Below, in pieces: positions 1 through 8,460 of a stretch of DNA of 64,000 nucleotides. The stretch is from Pelagibius sp. Alg239-R121 (GTDB lineage Bacteria > Pseudomonadota > Alphaproteobacteria > Kiloniellales > Kiloniellaceae): contig NZ_CAMZOF010000005.1 of the NCBI RefSeq assembly GCF_947331435.1, positions 372,001-436,000 of the forward strand, written 5' to 3'. The notes under the pieces are model-generated. The model saw nothing but the letters and a program-made list of their open reading frames with translations, searched no databases and was not told where the DNA came from. Numbering within the stretch: position 1 is the first letter of the stretch; the number at the start of each line of letters is the position of its first letter. The translations under genes and the position numbers were made by a program.

Positions 1-594
1 TGCAGCAAGGGTATTTTTGAGAACGCCCGCTTTGCCAGCGACGTGGTCAATCAAGTCCTGTCCTTTGCACGGCGGGACAGTAGTTCCAACCTTGTCTACG
101 ACGCCCGCACAATCATCGGCGAGGCAGTGGATTTTGCCGCGGAATATCTGCCGTCCAGTATTGTCTTTGACCGGCAGGGTTTCGAGCCTGGCGGTCCGTT
201 GGACGGTAAACAGATCAAGATCAACCGGACCGGCTTGCTCCAGGTCATGACCAATCTCTTCAAGAATGCTGCCGATGCCACTCGTGACAAAGGCCGCATC
301 GTCGTGACCCTCTGGCTGTCTGGAGACCCAGCTGCAAGAAGTGGGCATTCGGATGATCCGCAGAACTACGTCGTCATCTCGATTGCCGACAATGGTCATG
401 GCATCGAGTCAAAGACGCTAAAGCATATTTTCGAACCCTTTTATACAACGAAAGCGCCAGGCGAGGGTACTGGGCTGGGGCTTTCGACGATTTACGGCAT
501 CGTTGAGCGCTGGGGTGGCCGCATTGCCGCCCACAGCACGCCCGGCAAGGGAACGACCTTCCGGGTCCTGGTGCCGATCACTTCAAACGCGTGA
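1..594 (+). CDS. Sensor histidine kinase, C-terminal part (5' truncated by window edge)
   Basis: The frame is open from base 1, so the start and sensor region lie outside. What remains is the end of the dimerisation helices (VVNQVLSFARR) and a complete HATPase_c domain: N box NLFKNAADA, G1 box DNGHGI, F box IFEPFYTTK and G2 box GTGLGLST. The box order and the FARR segment resemble NtrB-like or hybrid kinases. The gene ends 7 bases before a receiver-only response regulator, so the two probably form one signalling operon. The signal is unknown. Confidence 0.93.
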   Translation, partial: CSKGIFENARFASDVVNQVLSFARRDSSSNLVYDARTIIGEAVDFAAEYLPSSIVFDRQGFEPGGPLDGKQIKINRTGLLQVMTNLFKNAADATRDKGRIVVTLWLSGDPAARSGHSDDPQNYVVISIADNGHGIESKTLKHIFEPFYTTKAPGEGTGLGLSTIYGIVERWGGRIAAHSTPGKGTTFRVLVPITSNA

Positions 595-601
595 GGTTAA
601 A

Positions 602-994
602 ATGGCGACGATCTTGTTGATAGATGACATGAATGGTGTGCGTTCCTCGCTCACTACGGTGCTGACGACCGCCGGACATCAGGTCGTGGAAGCGGCAGAT
701 GGTGAGGTTGGCCTGCAGAAGGCTGGCGAACAATCCTTCGATCTGGTGATCACCGATATCATCATGCCGAAGGTTGATGGTTCCGAGGTGATTCTGGCAC
801 TCAAGACGCGGTCGCAAACTTTGCCGATCCTTGCGATCTCGGGCGGTGGCGCGACCGTCAACGCCGAGAAAGCGCTGATGCTGGCGCGCAGCACGGCCGA
901 TGCGGTTCTATCGAAACCCTTCTCGCGCGGCGACCTCCTGCAGGCCGTCGATGAGCTTGTGGGGCCCGGCATTGCGGACGTCGCAACCGCGTGA
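602..994 (+). CDS. Single-domain response regulator (REC only)
   Basis: A 130-residue CheY-like receiver with the acidic pair D8-D9, phospho-acceptor D52 in VITDIIMPKVDG, and K105 in VLSKPFS. There is no output domain. ATG at 602 is chosen because the protein then starts right at beta-strand 1 (MATILLIDD) and lies 7 bases after the kinase stop. It probably receives phosphate from that kinase and passes it on, or acts by protein-protein contact. It precedes a chemoreceptor gene, so a motility link is possible but not shown. Confidence 0.92.
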   Translation: MATILLIDDMNGVRSSLTTVLTTAGHQVVEAADGEVGLQKAGEQSFDLVITDIIMPKVDGSEVILALKTRSQTLPILAISGGGATVNAEKALMLARSTADAVLSKPFSRGDLLQAVDELVGPGIADVATA

Positions 995-1086
995 GCCGCA
1001 GACTCTAAAGCTTAAATTTTCGAAACCACCAACTTTTTGATCCTGGGCGACGCCTCGTGTTTGCCGAATCACAGGGGAAATGAACA

Positions 1087-3147
1087 ATGAGTAAGCTCAA
1101 AAACCTCACCATTGCGGGCCGCATCGTCGTCCTGCTGAGCTCGATGACGCTGCTGATGGCTGTGCTGTCGCTTACCAGCGTGCTCACCATGAAGATGATC
1201 GGTGATAAGCTCACCGATATTGCGAAGGAGGATATTCCACTCACCGAGCTGCTCAGCAAGATTACGATCCATCAGCTCGAACAGACAATCCTGACCGAGC
1301 GGGCGATCGCGGTGTTGGAACTGGAGCATGCCGGCGGCCACAGCCGCTTCGATCTCGCCGAGATCCGCGAGCGGTTCGAAAAGCTCGCACATCAGGTCGA
1401 TGGTGAAATCAAGGAGGGCGAGGAGATTGCCGAGCACGCGATCACCCACTCCCGTGATCCCCACGTGGTCGAGGAATTCAAGTCGGTTCTGGTGCGTTTG
1501 AAGAAAATAGAGAAACAGCACGCGGATTTCGATCACCACGTGTTGGAGATGATTGATACCGGCAAAGCCGCCAGCCACGACGAACTGACGGCGATGGAAA
1601 CACAGATCCTGGCCGAGGAAGAAGAGCTCGATCACGCGGTGGAAGAGTTGCTGCTGGAGCTGGCGGCCTTCACCAGGGCCGCCACCGAACAGGCTCTGGC
1701 TCACGAGCAGCAGGGCCTCGTCGTCACGGCGATTGTGAGCGTCGTTGCGATTATTCTCGGACTGGCGCTGGGCTATTGGCTGTTCGCTTCCGTTGCCCTT
1801 CCGCTGCGCGCTTTGACCGCCGCCGCCCAGCGCCTCGCCGACGGCGTGCTGGATGTCGAGACACCCAATTCCTGGTACCGGGACGAGGTCGAGACTATGG
1901 GGCAGACGCTCGAAGTCTTCCGCGAGAATGCCAAGCGCCGACATGACGCCGAAGCAGAGGCGAAAGAGCAGCAGGCTGCACGCAACCGACGCCAGGAAGA
2001 AGTCAATCAACTCGTCGGCATTTTCGGTGCCAGCATCGGTGGCATCTTTAACATCATTTCGGACTCCTCCTCTGCGATGAAAGACAACGCTGAAGGAATG
2101 CGCGGCGAGGCCGACACCACGGTGGATCTTTCGGGGACCGTGTTGAAAGAGTCGGACCGGACGTCGGAAAATGCGCAAACTTTGAGTGCGGCAACCGAGG
2201 AGATGGTTGCATCCATCAAGGAGATCGCCCGTCAGTCCAGCGGCTCCATGGGTGTGGCCGATCAGGCACAGAAGGAAGCCGAGAAGTCTTCCCAGCAGGT
2301 GCTGGAGCTAAAGAAGGCCGCGGAAGAGATCGGGGCGGTCATCGAATTGATCACCGACATCGCCGAGCAGACAAACCTGCTGGCGCTCAACGCAACCATC
2401 GAGGCGGCGCGGGCCGGTGAAGCCGGCAAGGGCTTTGCCGTGGTGGCCAGCGAGGTGAAGTCCCTGGCCAATCAGACCGGTAAGGCGACAGAGCGGATCA
2501 GCAGCCAGGTCAACTCTATTCAGGAGGCGGCTGGTAATTCGGCGGAATCGATCCAGTCCATTGGTGATATCATCAACAAGCTGCATGAATTCTCAACGGT
2601 CATCTCTTCGGCCATCACCGAGCAGGAAGCGACCACGCAGCAGATTTCCAGCAACATTACGGAAGTTGCCGCCAGTGCGGCCGAAGTCAGTCAGTCGATC
2701 GGTGGCATGCGCGACCAGGCGCAGTCGACCGGCAAGCGTGCCGACGAACTGGGTGGGCGTTCCAGCAGCCTCTACAGCGAGGCAACATCGCTGAGCGGAG
2801 AAGTCGATTCCTTCTTGTCGGCACTGCGTGGTGCCGAGTCCGAAGACGATGCTGTGAGCCTCGCCAGCCACAGCGTGAATCTGCCAGCAAGTCTTACGAT
2901 CGATGGGGCGGAACACAATGGCACTGTCGTTGAGCTTTCCAGTACACATCTGCGGGTCACGCCGGGTGTTGCCAAGCCGGCGGGCACGGCTGTCGAGGTG
3001 CGCTGCGAAGCGCTCAGCAAGTCTGTCACGGCACGTGTTGCGACGGCCGAATCAGGTGAGATCGTCCTGCAACTGCCCTTGACTCACGAAAGCATGTCCT
3101 GGATGCAGGAAGAGATCCAGACACTGACCCTGCAACAGGCTTCGTAA
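1087..3147 (+). CDS. Methyl-accepting chemotaxis protein with PilZ-like C-terminal extension
   Basis: A 686-residue chemoreceptor. TM1 is at about residues 10-32, followed by a helical periplasmic region rich in Glu and His (about 35-205) that resembles a four-helix-bundle sensor. TM2 is at about 210-232, followed by HAMP and the signalling domain. The conserved hairpin tip reads [20 protein letters not shown] (about 425-445) and continues into [15 protein letters not shown]. After the coiled coil, about 95 extra residues (590-686) form a predicted beta-rich segment with the order of a PilZ domain (ELSSTHLRV where D-x-S-x-x-G is expected) but lacking the RxxxR motif. An intrinsic terminator follows directly. 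Confidence 0.95.
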   Translation: MSKLKNLTIAGRIVVLLSSMTLLMAVLSLTSVLTMKMIGDKLTDIAKEDIPLTELLSKITIHQLEQTILTERAIAVLELEHAGGHSRFDLAEIRERFEKLAHQVDGEIKEGEEIAEHAITHSRDPHVVEEFKSVLVRLKKIEKQHADFDHHVLEMIDTGKAASHDELTAMETQILAEEEELDHAVEELLLELAAFTRAATEQALAHEQQGLVVTAIVSVVAIILGLALGYWLFASVALPLRALTAAAQRLADGVLDVETPNSWYRDEVETMGQTLEVFRENAKRRHDAEAEAKEQQAARNRRQEEVNQLVGIFGASIGGIFNIISDSSSAMKDNAEGMRGEADTTVDLSGTVLKESDRTSENAQTLSAATEEMVASIKEIARQSSGSMGVADQAQKEAEKSSQQVLELKKAAEEIGAVIELITDIAEQTNLLALNATIEAARAGEAGKGFAVVASEVKSLANQTGKATERISSQVNSIQEAAGNSAESIQSIGDIINKLHEFSTVISSAITEQEATTQQISSNITEVAASAAEVSQSIGGMRDQAQSTGKRADELGGRSSSLYSEATSLSGEVDSFLSALRGAESEDDAVSLASHSVNLPASLTIDGAEHNGTVVELSSTHLRVTPGVAKPAGTAVEVRCEALSKSVTARVATAESGEIVLQLPLTHESMSWMQEEIQTLTLQQAS

Positions 3148-3155
3148 GACACGGA

Positions 3156-3203
3156 GGGCCAGAGCCGAGGGTTTTTGCCGCGGCTTTGGCCCGCCCTTCT
3201 TTT
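3156..3203 (+). terminator. Rho-independent terminator after the chemoreceptor gene
   Basis: A 12-bp stem, GGGCCAGAGCCG (3156-3167) pairing with CGGCTTTGGCCC (3181-3192) through one G-U pair, with a 13-nt loop and then a pyrimidine/T-rich tract (GCCCTTCTTTT). It ends the chemoreceptor transcript. Confidence 0.85.
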
Positions 3204-3254
3204 GCCAACGGGACTGTGATTGGTCGGGTGCCTGCAGTCTGGTAAAGTGAAGGC

Positions 3255-3458
3255 ATGGCTAAAGGCTCTCTGCTTCGCACCGGCGTCATTGGCTCCGTTC
3301 TATTGGCGCTTTGCTGCTTCACGCCGATCCTGGTCGTCCTCTTTACTGCCGTTGGTCTCGCTTCGCTGATCGGCTGGCTGGACATTGTTCTTTTGCCTGC
3401 TCTGCTCATCTTTCTTTTGATCACGGCCTACGCGTTAATCCAGCGGCGAAGGTCATGA
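3255..3458 (+). CDS. merF: MerF-type mercuric ion transport protein (short form)
   Basis: A 67-residue two-TM protein. The vicinal Cys pair of MerF is present at C20-C21 in the diagnostic CCFTP motif at the end of TM1, followed by the LGW/YLD...LLPALLIF helix typical of MerF. Known MerF proteins are about 80 residues and carry a second Cys pair after TM2; here the protein stops at RRRS without it. Its stop overlaps the start of a small Cys-rich gene (TCATGA), so the two are translationally coupled. No merR, merT, merP or merA is nearby. The SD is weak (GAAGG only a base or two from ATG). Confidence 0.8.
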   Translation: MAKGSLLRTGVIGSVLLALCCFTPILVVLFTAVGLASLIGWLDIVLLPALLIFLLITAYALIQRRRS

Positions 3459-3661
3459 TCGAACTCAGGTCCACCATCGTCTGTCCGCTCTGCCGTCACG
3501 CCGAGACCGAGACAATGCCGACAGACGCCTGCCAGTATTTTTATGACTGCAAGGGCTGCGGCCAACTGCTCAGGCCGCTGAAAGGTGACTGCTGCGTCTT
3601 CTGCTCCTATGGCGACGTCGCCTGTCCGCCGATCCAGGAAGGGAATGGCTGCTGTCATTGA
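3455..3661 (+). CDS. Small Cys-rich protein of the GDCCVFCSYG family, merF partner
   Basis: A 68-residue protein with two CxxC-type knuckles (CPLC near the N-terminus; DCKGC mid-protein), the block GDCCVFCSYG, and a terminal GCC motif. ATG at 3455 overlaps the merF stop by four bases. As I recall, proteins with this block are usually annotated as hypothetical and found beside merF in mercury loci. Soluble, probably metal-binding; handing Hg(II) to or from the short MerF is my inference. The 11 Cys/His-rich positions argue strongly for metal or thiol chemistry. Confidence 0.75.
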   Translation: MIELRSTIVCPLCRHAETETMPTDACQYFYDCKGCGQLLRPLKGDCCVFCSYGDVACPPIQEGNGCCH

Positions 3662-3780
3662 AACCGGGGTGATACTCTCGCTGAATAGTCGCCTGATGCC
3701 GTAGCCGATTGTAACAGAACAATGTTTTAATTGACCAAGCCCCGGCGTCTTGCCCTATCCTCCCGGCGCAGGAGGAGTCT

Positions 3781-4773
3781 ATGAATTCGATTTCCGCAAA
3801 CGCGATATCGAGGGAAGAACTGGAACAGGCGGCGGCGCTGGTTCACCGTGCCATGACGCCGACGGCGGCTTATGCCTGGCCTTTGCTGGCGGAGGCCGTC
3901 GGGGCCGAAGTCTGGGTCAAGCACGAGAACCACACACCCACCGGCGCTTTCAAGGTGCGCGGCGGACTGGTCTATCTGGACCGCCTGAAACGGGAGCGGC
4001 CACAGGTCAAGGGCATTGTCTCCGCCACGCGCGGAAATCACGGTCAGAGCCTTGCCTTCGCGGCCCGTGCTGTCGACCTGCCCTGTAAGATCTTCGTGCC
4101 TCACGGCAACTCAGTGGAAAAGAATGCCGCCATGCGCGCCTTCGGGGCCGAATTGGTGATCCAGGGCCGGGACTTCGACGAAGCCAAAGGGCATGCCGCC
4201 GATCTGGTCGACGAAAAGGGCTTTGAATTCGTGCCGTCCTATCACCGGGACCTGGTGACGGGTGTGGGGACCTATGCGCTGGAACTTTTCACGGCGCAGC
4301 CGGACTTGGATGCGGTCTATGTGCCCATTGGCTTGGGCTCGGGCATTTCGGGCCTTATAGCCGCGCGCGACGCGCTGAACCTTAAGACCGAGATTGTCGG
4401 CGTGGTTTCGGAACACGCCGAGGCTTATGCGCTGTCCTTCGAGGCCGGGCGGGCGGTCAGCACCAATGCTGCGCTGACCTTCGCCGACGGTATGGCGGTG
4501 CGAACGCCCGATCCGGCGGCGGTCGATGTGGTCTGCCGCGGCGCGGCGCGTGTCTTGCGCTTGAGCGAAGCCGAGATCGCGGATGCCATGCGCCTTTACT
4601 ACTGCGCGACCCACAACATTGCCGAGGGGGCTGGGGCTGCGCCGCTCGCCGGTTTGATACAGGAACGCGGGACCATGAAGGGCAAAAAGGCCGGCGTGAT
4701 CCTCTGCGGACAGAACATTGACCGCGCCTGGTTCGCGACGGTGCTGGACGGCGGTGTGCCGGTGGTGGAATGA
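3781..4773 (+). CDS. Threonine/serine dehydratase-like PLP enzyme
   Basis: A 330-residue fold-type II PLP enzyme. The Schiff-base lysine is K58 in TPTGAFKVRGG. The SATRGNHGQS substrate loop and the GLGSGISG phosphate-binding loop match serine/threonine dehydratases (deamination of Thr or Ser to 2-oxo acids). There is no ACT regulatory domain, so it is a catabolic or degradative form. ATG 3781 follows a strong SD (AGGAGGAG, 6 bases away). A LysE exporter and D-cysteine desulfhydrase follow in the same direction with short gaps, suggesting an amino-acid detoxification operon. Exact substrate not determinable; threonine dehydratase is most likely, a hydroxy-aspartate or related dehydratase is possible. 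Confidence 0.88.
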   Translation: MNSISANAISREELEQAAALVHRAMTPTAAYAWPLLAEAVGAEVWVKHENHTPTGAFKVRGGLVYLDRLKRERPQVKGIVSATRGNHGQSLAFAARAVDLPCKIFVPHGNSVEKNAAMRAFGAELVIQGRDFDEAKGHAADLVDEKGFEFVPSYHRDLVTGVGTYALELFTAQPDLDAVYVPIGLGSGISGLIAARDALNLKTEIVGVVSEHAEAYALSFEAGRAVSTNAALTFADGMAVRTPDPAAVDVVCRGAARVLRLSEAEIADAMRLYYCATHNIAEGAGAAPLAGLIQERGTMKGKKAGVILCGQNIDRAWFATVLDGGVPVVE

Positions 4774-4821
4774 TACCGGCTGTCATCATTCTTTCCTGCT
4801 GGAAAATCTGAAGAGGCTTCC

Positions 4822-5436
4822 ATGGATCTCGCAGCTCTTGTGGTATTTGCCGGCGCCCTGCTGATCGCCGCCGGGTCTCCCGGGCCCAGCATTGCCGCGC
4901 TGGTGTCGCGGGTGCTGACGCGGGGCTGGCGCGACGTGCTGCCCTTTGCGGCCGCCATGTGGATCGGAGAGGCGATCTGGCTGACCATGGCGGTCTATGG
5001 GCTGGCGACCCTGGCCGAAACACTGCATTGGGCCTTTATCGCCCTCAAGTACCTGGGCGTGGCCTACCTGCTCTATCTGGCCTGGAAGATGTGGTTCGCG
5101 CCGGTTGATATCGAGGCGGAGAGTTCTGCGACGCGGCCCAAGTCCGCGCTGCGCATGTTCCTGGCCGGGCTGGCGGTAACCCTCGGCAATCCCAAGATCA
5201 TGGTCTTCTATCTCGCCCTGCTGCCGACCATCATCGATCTGGCGGGAATCACGTTTGTCGCCTGGCTTGAGTTGACGGTGACGATGCTGATCGTCCTGGC
5301 CGCCATCGATCTTGGCTACATTGTGCTTGCGGGCCGGGCGCGCCAACTGATGAAGAGTCCGCGTGCCATGCGGATCGCCAATCGGGTCGGAGCGACAGTC
5401 ATGGGCGGTGCTGCGGCAGCCATCGCATCCAAGTAA
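4822..5436 (+). CDS. LysE/RhtB family amino-acid exporter
   Basis: A 204-residue inner-membrane protein with about six TM helices and the family signature AAGSPGPSIAALVSRVLTRG at the N-terminus, then LGNPKIMVFYLALLP in mid-protein. Such proteins export amino acids (Thr, homoserine, Lys, Cys-type) by proton antiport. SD AGAGG precedes ATG. It is sandwiched between the dehydratase-like gene and D-cysteine desulfhydrase, so the exported compound may be the same toxic amino acid those enzymes degrade (inference). Confidence 0.9.
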   Translation: MDLAALVVFAGALLIAAGSPGPSIAALVSRVLTRGWRDVLPFAAAMWIGEAIWLTMAVYGLATLAETLHWAFIALKYLGVAYLLYLAWKMWFAPVDIEAESSATRPKSALRMFLAGLAVTLGNPKIMVFYLALLPTIIDLAGITFVAWLELTVTMLIVLAAIDLGYIVLAGRARQLMKSPRAMRIANRVGATVMGGAAAAIASK

Positions 5437-5457
5437 ATAAGAGTGTCCGGTTCATCC

Positions 5458-6447
5458 ATGCCTCTCTCGTCCTTTGCCCGCGTTCAACTGGCTCACCTGC
5501 CGACGCCACTGGAACCTTTGACGCGATTGAGTCAGATGCTTGGCGGACCAAGGATCTATATAAAGCGCGATGACTGCACCGGCCTGGCGGGCGGGGGTAA
5601 CAAGACCCGTAAACTCGAGTTCCTGATGGGGGACGCGCTGGAAAAGGCGTGTGATTTCATCCTGACCGCCGGCGGACTGCAGTCTAATCACGCGCGCCAG
5701 ACGGCTGCTGCCGCCGCAAAGCTTGGCCTGGATTGCGAACTTTTTCTCGAGTCCGTTCCCGGCACGCCGAGCAGTGACTACGACCGGAACGGCAATTTGC
5801 TGCTCGACCGGCTTCTTGGGGCGGGCGTGCAGCGTTGTCCGGGTGACGGCTCTTTGTTGACGCGCATGGAGGCGCGCGCCGAGGAGTTAAGGCGGGAAGG
5901 CCGAACCCCTTACGTTGTTCCGGTTGGCGGCTCAAGCGGGATCGGCGCCCTGGGCTACGCCGACTGCGCACTGGAACTGATCAAACAATGCCAGGCGCAG
6001 GAGCTCGAGCCCGACCATATCTGGATGGCGACCGGAAGCGGCGGAACCCAGGCCGGGCTGCTGGCCGGTCTGGCCTTGGCGCAGTCGAAGGTTCCACTGA
6101 CCGGCATCAATGTCAGCGCAACCGAAGAGGTGCAGAAGGCGAAGCTGCGCCCGGTGCTCGCCGAGACCTTTGGTCTGCTCGGTCTTGCGCTGCCTGATCT
6201 TGACGACGTGATCTGTGATGAAAACTTCTACCTGCCCGGCTACGGTATTCCCAACGAGGGAACCCTGGAGGCGATCCGCCTGCTGGCCGTATCAGAAGCG
6301 ATTCTGCTGGATCCCGTCTATAGCGGCAAGGCGATGGCGGGTCTGATCGCGCGGATCCGCGAAGGGGCCTTCTCGTCGCGCGATACCGTCGTGTTTCTGC
6401 ACAGCGGTGGGGCGGCGGCGCTCTTCGCTTACGAAACGCTTCTTTAG
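5458..6447 (+). CDS. dcyD: D-cysteine desulfhydrase / ACC-deaminase family PLP enzyme
   Basis: A 329-residue fold-type II PLP enzyme that would convert D-cysteine to pyruvate, H2S and ammonia. The PLP lysine lies in GGGNKTRKLEFL near residue 49, followed by ITAGG-type LQSNHARQTAAAAAKLG and a Ser/Gly-rich TGSGGTQAGL phosphate loop. ATG 5458 is chosen because MPLSSF...LPTPLEPL aligns with the start of known DcyD proteins; a GTG at 5443 is in frame and could add five residues. ACC deaminase is the main alternative within this family. Confidence 0.82.
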   Translation: MPLSSFARVQLAHLPTPLEPLTRLSQMLGGPRIYIKRDDCTGLAGGGNKTRKLEFLMGDALEKACDFILTAGGLQSNHARQTAAAAAKLGLDCELFLESVPGTPSSDYDRNGNLLLDRLLGAGVQRCPGDGSLLTRMEARAEELRREGRTPYVVPVGGSSGIGALGYADCALELIKQCQAQELEPDHIWMATGSGGTQAGLLAGLALAQSKVPLTGINVSATEEVQKAKLRPVLAETFGLLGLALPDLDDVICDENFYLPGYGIPNEGTLEAIRLLAVSEAILLDPVYSGKAMAGLIARIREGAFSSRDTVVFLHSGGAAALFAYETLL

Positions 6448-6517
6448 ATTCTCACGCGCCTGACTGCCTAAGGATGGTGGACCTTCAGAGCTGTTCTCCT
6501 TGTGAAGAGGCATGTTC

Positions 6518-7726
6518 TTACGCTGCCCGGACGCGGGCCCGGGACCGAAACAGGCCGTTCAGGATAAGTGCGGCGGTCAGGGCCGTGGCCGCGAGCACGA
6601 TGGAAAGGTAGAGCGCACCCTGGCTGCCGAAACGTGTCATCACATGGGCGTAGGTGATGGGAGCGGCGGCGGCCAGTAAGAAACTCGGAACCAGCAGCCA
6701 TCCCACTACGGCGCCGTACAGGCGCTGCTCGAACAGCACGAGTGGCAGGGTCCCGCGTGTGATGGTCGCGAGACCGTTTCCTGCACCATAGAAAAAGCAA
6801 AGTGCGGCGGCGGACACCAGAAACTGGCTGCCAAAGAAGCCGGCGATAAAGCTGACGGGCAAGAGAGACGTGGCTGCGAGATTGAGAGAGAGGGGATCAA
6901 GCCTGCGCCCAAAGAGCACTTCACAGAGCCGCGCCGAAGACTGTCCAGCCCCTCGGAGAGCCGCAACCCAAACGGCTGCCGAAGCCGTCAGGCCGAGACC
7001 GGTCAGCAGACCGATCATATGAGCGGACAGGCCCGAACTCAGAACAGTGAGCGCTGCCATCATCACACCATAGAGGCCGGCTGCAAGCAGTGGGCGTTGC
7101 CGGGGCGTTAAGTGTTGAGAGAGCAGGAGTTCCGCCCGGTCCTGGACTTTCGGACTGTGTCTGCAGTCGTTCCGTCGATGCCTTGGCAGGGCCAGATGCA
7201 GCGGCAGGGTCATCAGGGCGAGCGCAGCATAGATCATCATACCGCCGCGCCACCCGAACAGCTCGGCAAGGAAGGCACCCAAGGGCCAGAAGATCGTCGA
7301 GGCCAATCCGCCGAGCAGGGTGATCTGGGCGATTGGTTGCTTGGCGCTCAGCCCGCCGATCCGCGCGAGCGCCGCGAAAGCCGCATCGTACAGGGTCAGC
7401 CGCATGGCAAAGCCGAGACAAAGCCATGCGCCGAAGTAAGAAGGAAGGCTTTCAGCCAGCGCCAGCGCACCGCAGCCGACCGCAGTCAGGATCGATCCGG
7501 CGGTCATAACCTTGCGGCCGCCGTGGCGGTCGATCAGCTTGCCGGTCATGGGGGAGGCCAGCCCCATTGTGACGATGGCCGCCGAAAGCCCGCCATAGAC
7601 GAGCGCTTCGCTCCATCCGAGGTCGGCCACAATCAGCGGACCGAAGACCGCGATGAGGTAGTAGGAAACACCCCAGCAGATGAGCTGGGACAGTCCGAGA
7701 CATAGGACGGTTCTTCGGGTGATCAC
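6518..7726 (-). CDS. MFS transporter
   Basis: A 402-residue polytopic protein with about 12 predicted TM helices and a degenerate MFS loop motif GKLIDRHGGRKVM between TM2 and TM3. The N-terminus LGLSQLICWGVSYYLIAVFGPLI is typical of the monocarboxylate-porter-like subgroup. The start appears to be GTG 7726. It lies 27 bases downstream of the acetyltransferase gene on the same strand, so both may be expressed together opposite the divergent LysR gene. Substrate unknown. Confidence 0.88.
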   Translation of the reverse strand: MITRRTVLCLGLSQLICWGVSYYLIAVFGPLIVADLGWSEALVYGGLSAAIVTMGLASPMTGKLIDRHGGRKVMTAGSILTAVGCGALALAESLPSYFGAWLCLGFAMRLTLYDAAFAALARIGGLSAKQPIAQITLLGGLASTIFWPLGAFLAELFGWRGGMMIYAALALMTLPLHLALPRHRRNDCRHSPKVQDRAELLLSQHLTPRQRPLLAAGLYGVMMAALTVLSSGLSAHMIGLLTGLGLTASAAVWVAALRGAGQSSARLCEVLFGRRLDPLSLNLAATSLLPVSFIAGFFGSQFLVSAAALCFFYGAGNGLATITRGTLPLVLFEQRLYGAVVGWLLVPSFLLAAAAPITYAHVMTRFGSQGALYLSIVLAATALTAALILNGLFRSRARVRAA

Positions 7727-7753
7727 GGTTTTGCAATCCGGAACAGCGCGGGA

Positions 7754-8329
7754 TCAGGCCTGCGGCATCGGTGGCCTGCTGCCGCCCGCGCCCAGTTCTC
7801 GCTGCATCAGGACGGTATCGAGCCAGCGTCCGTGTTTGAAGCCGACGGCCCGCAGCGTACCGATCAGCCGGAAATCCAGGCTGTGATGCAGACCGATCGA
7901 TCCGGCGTTACCGCTGTCGCCGATGATCGCGAGCATCTGCCGCCAGGGCCCTGTCTCGCAGCGCGCGACCAATTCCCGAAGCAACGCTTTGCCGATGCCG
8001 CGGCCGGCGAAGCCCTCGGCGATGTAAACGCTGTTCTCGATGGTGTGGCGATAGGCCGGGCGCGGCCGGTAGGGGGAGGCATAGCTGTAGCCAACCACCC
8101 GGCCGTCGATTTCGGCGGACAAATAGGGCAGGCCCAGCCGCAGGATGACGGCCCTGCGCTGCCCGAGTTCTGCGGTATCGGGCGGGGTTTCTTCAAAGCT
8201 CGCGAGGCCGGTCAGGACGTGGTGGGCGTAGATTCCCTGGATTGCGGGCATATCGCTCTCCGCCGAGTTCCGAACGCAGAGACTGTCGGGGGCGGTCTTG
8301 AAGTAATTGAGGGGTGTCGGGGCTGTCAT
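7754..8329 (-). CDS. GNAT N-acetyltransferase, phosphinothricin acetyltransferase-like
   Basis: A 191-residue GNAT-fold enzyme. It shows the PAT/MnaT-like features ADMPAIQGIYAHHVLTGLASFEE at the N-terminus, YASPYRPRPAYRHTIENSVYI, and the acetyl-CoA loop GRGIGKALL, then IIGDSGNAGSIGLHHSLDF. Members acetylate the amino group of methionine sulfoximine or phosphinothricin, or related amino acids. ATG 8329 is preferred over the in-frame upstream ATG because homologous sequence begins only after it. It is divergent from a LysR gene. Confidence 0.87.
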   Translation of the reverse strand: MTAPTPLNYFKTAPDSLCVRNSAESDMPAIQGIYAHHVLTGLASFEETPPDTAELGQRRAVILRLGLPYLSAEIDGRVVGYSYASPYRPRPAYRHTIENSVYIAEGFAGRGIGKALLRELVARCETGPWRQMLAIIGDSGNAGSIGLHHSLDFRLIGTLRAVGFKHGRWLDTVLMQRELGAGGSRPPMPQA

Positions 8330-8423
8330 AACGCGGGCTTCCAATCTGTCGGGCTGGATCACCAGGTAACCGATTGCTGTTGTGAGACCGTCACTCTGCC
8401 GCTAATTGTACTATACATAAAGC

Positions 8424-8441
8424 TTTGGAAAACTATCCAAA
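8424..8441. promoter_or_regulatory. Candidate LysR operator in divergent promoter region
   Basis: An inverted repeat, TTTGGA (8424-8429) and TCCAAA (8436-8441) with a 6-bp spacer, sits between the divergent acetyltransferase and LysR genes, 20 bases before the LysR start. The spacing is compatible with a LysR half-site pair. No binding data. Confidence 0.35.
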
Positions 8442-8460
8442 CCATAAGGAAAACTTTGGT

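Noticed and set aside
1069-2178. 369-codon minus-strand ORF
   Set aside because: It lies opposite the chemoreceptor gene, has no family motif, and its composition is that of a reverse-strand shadow in GC-rich DNA.
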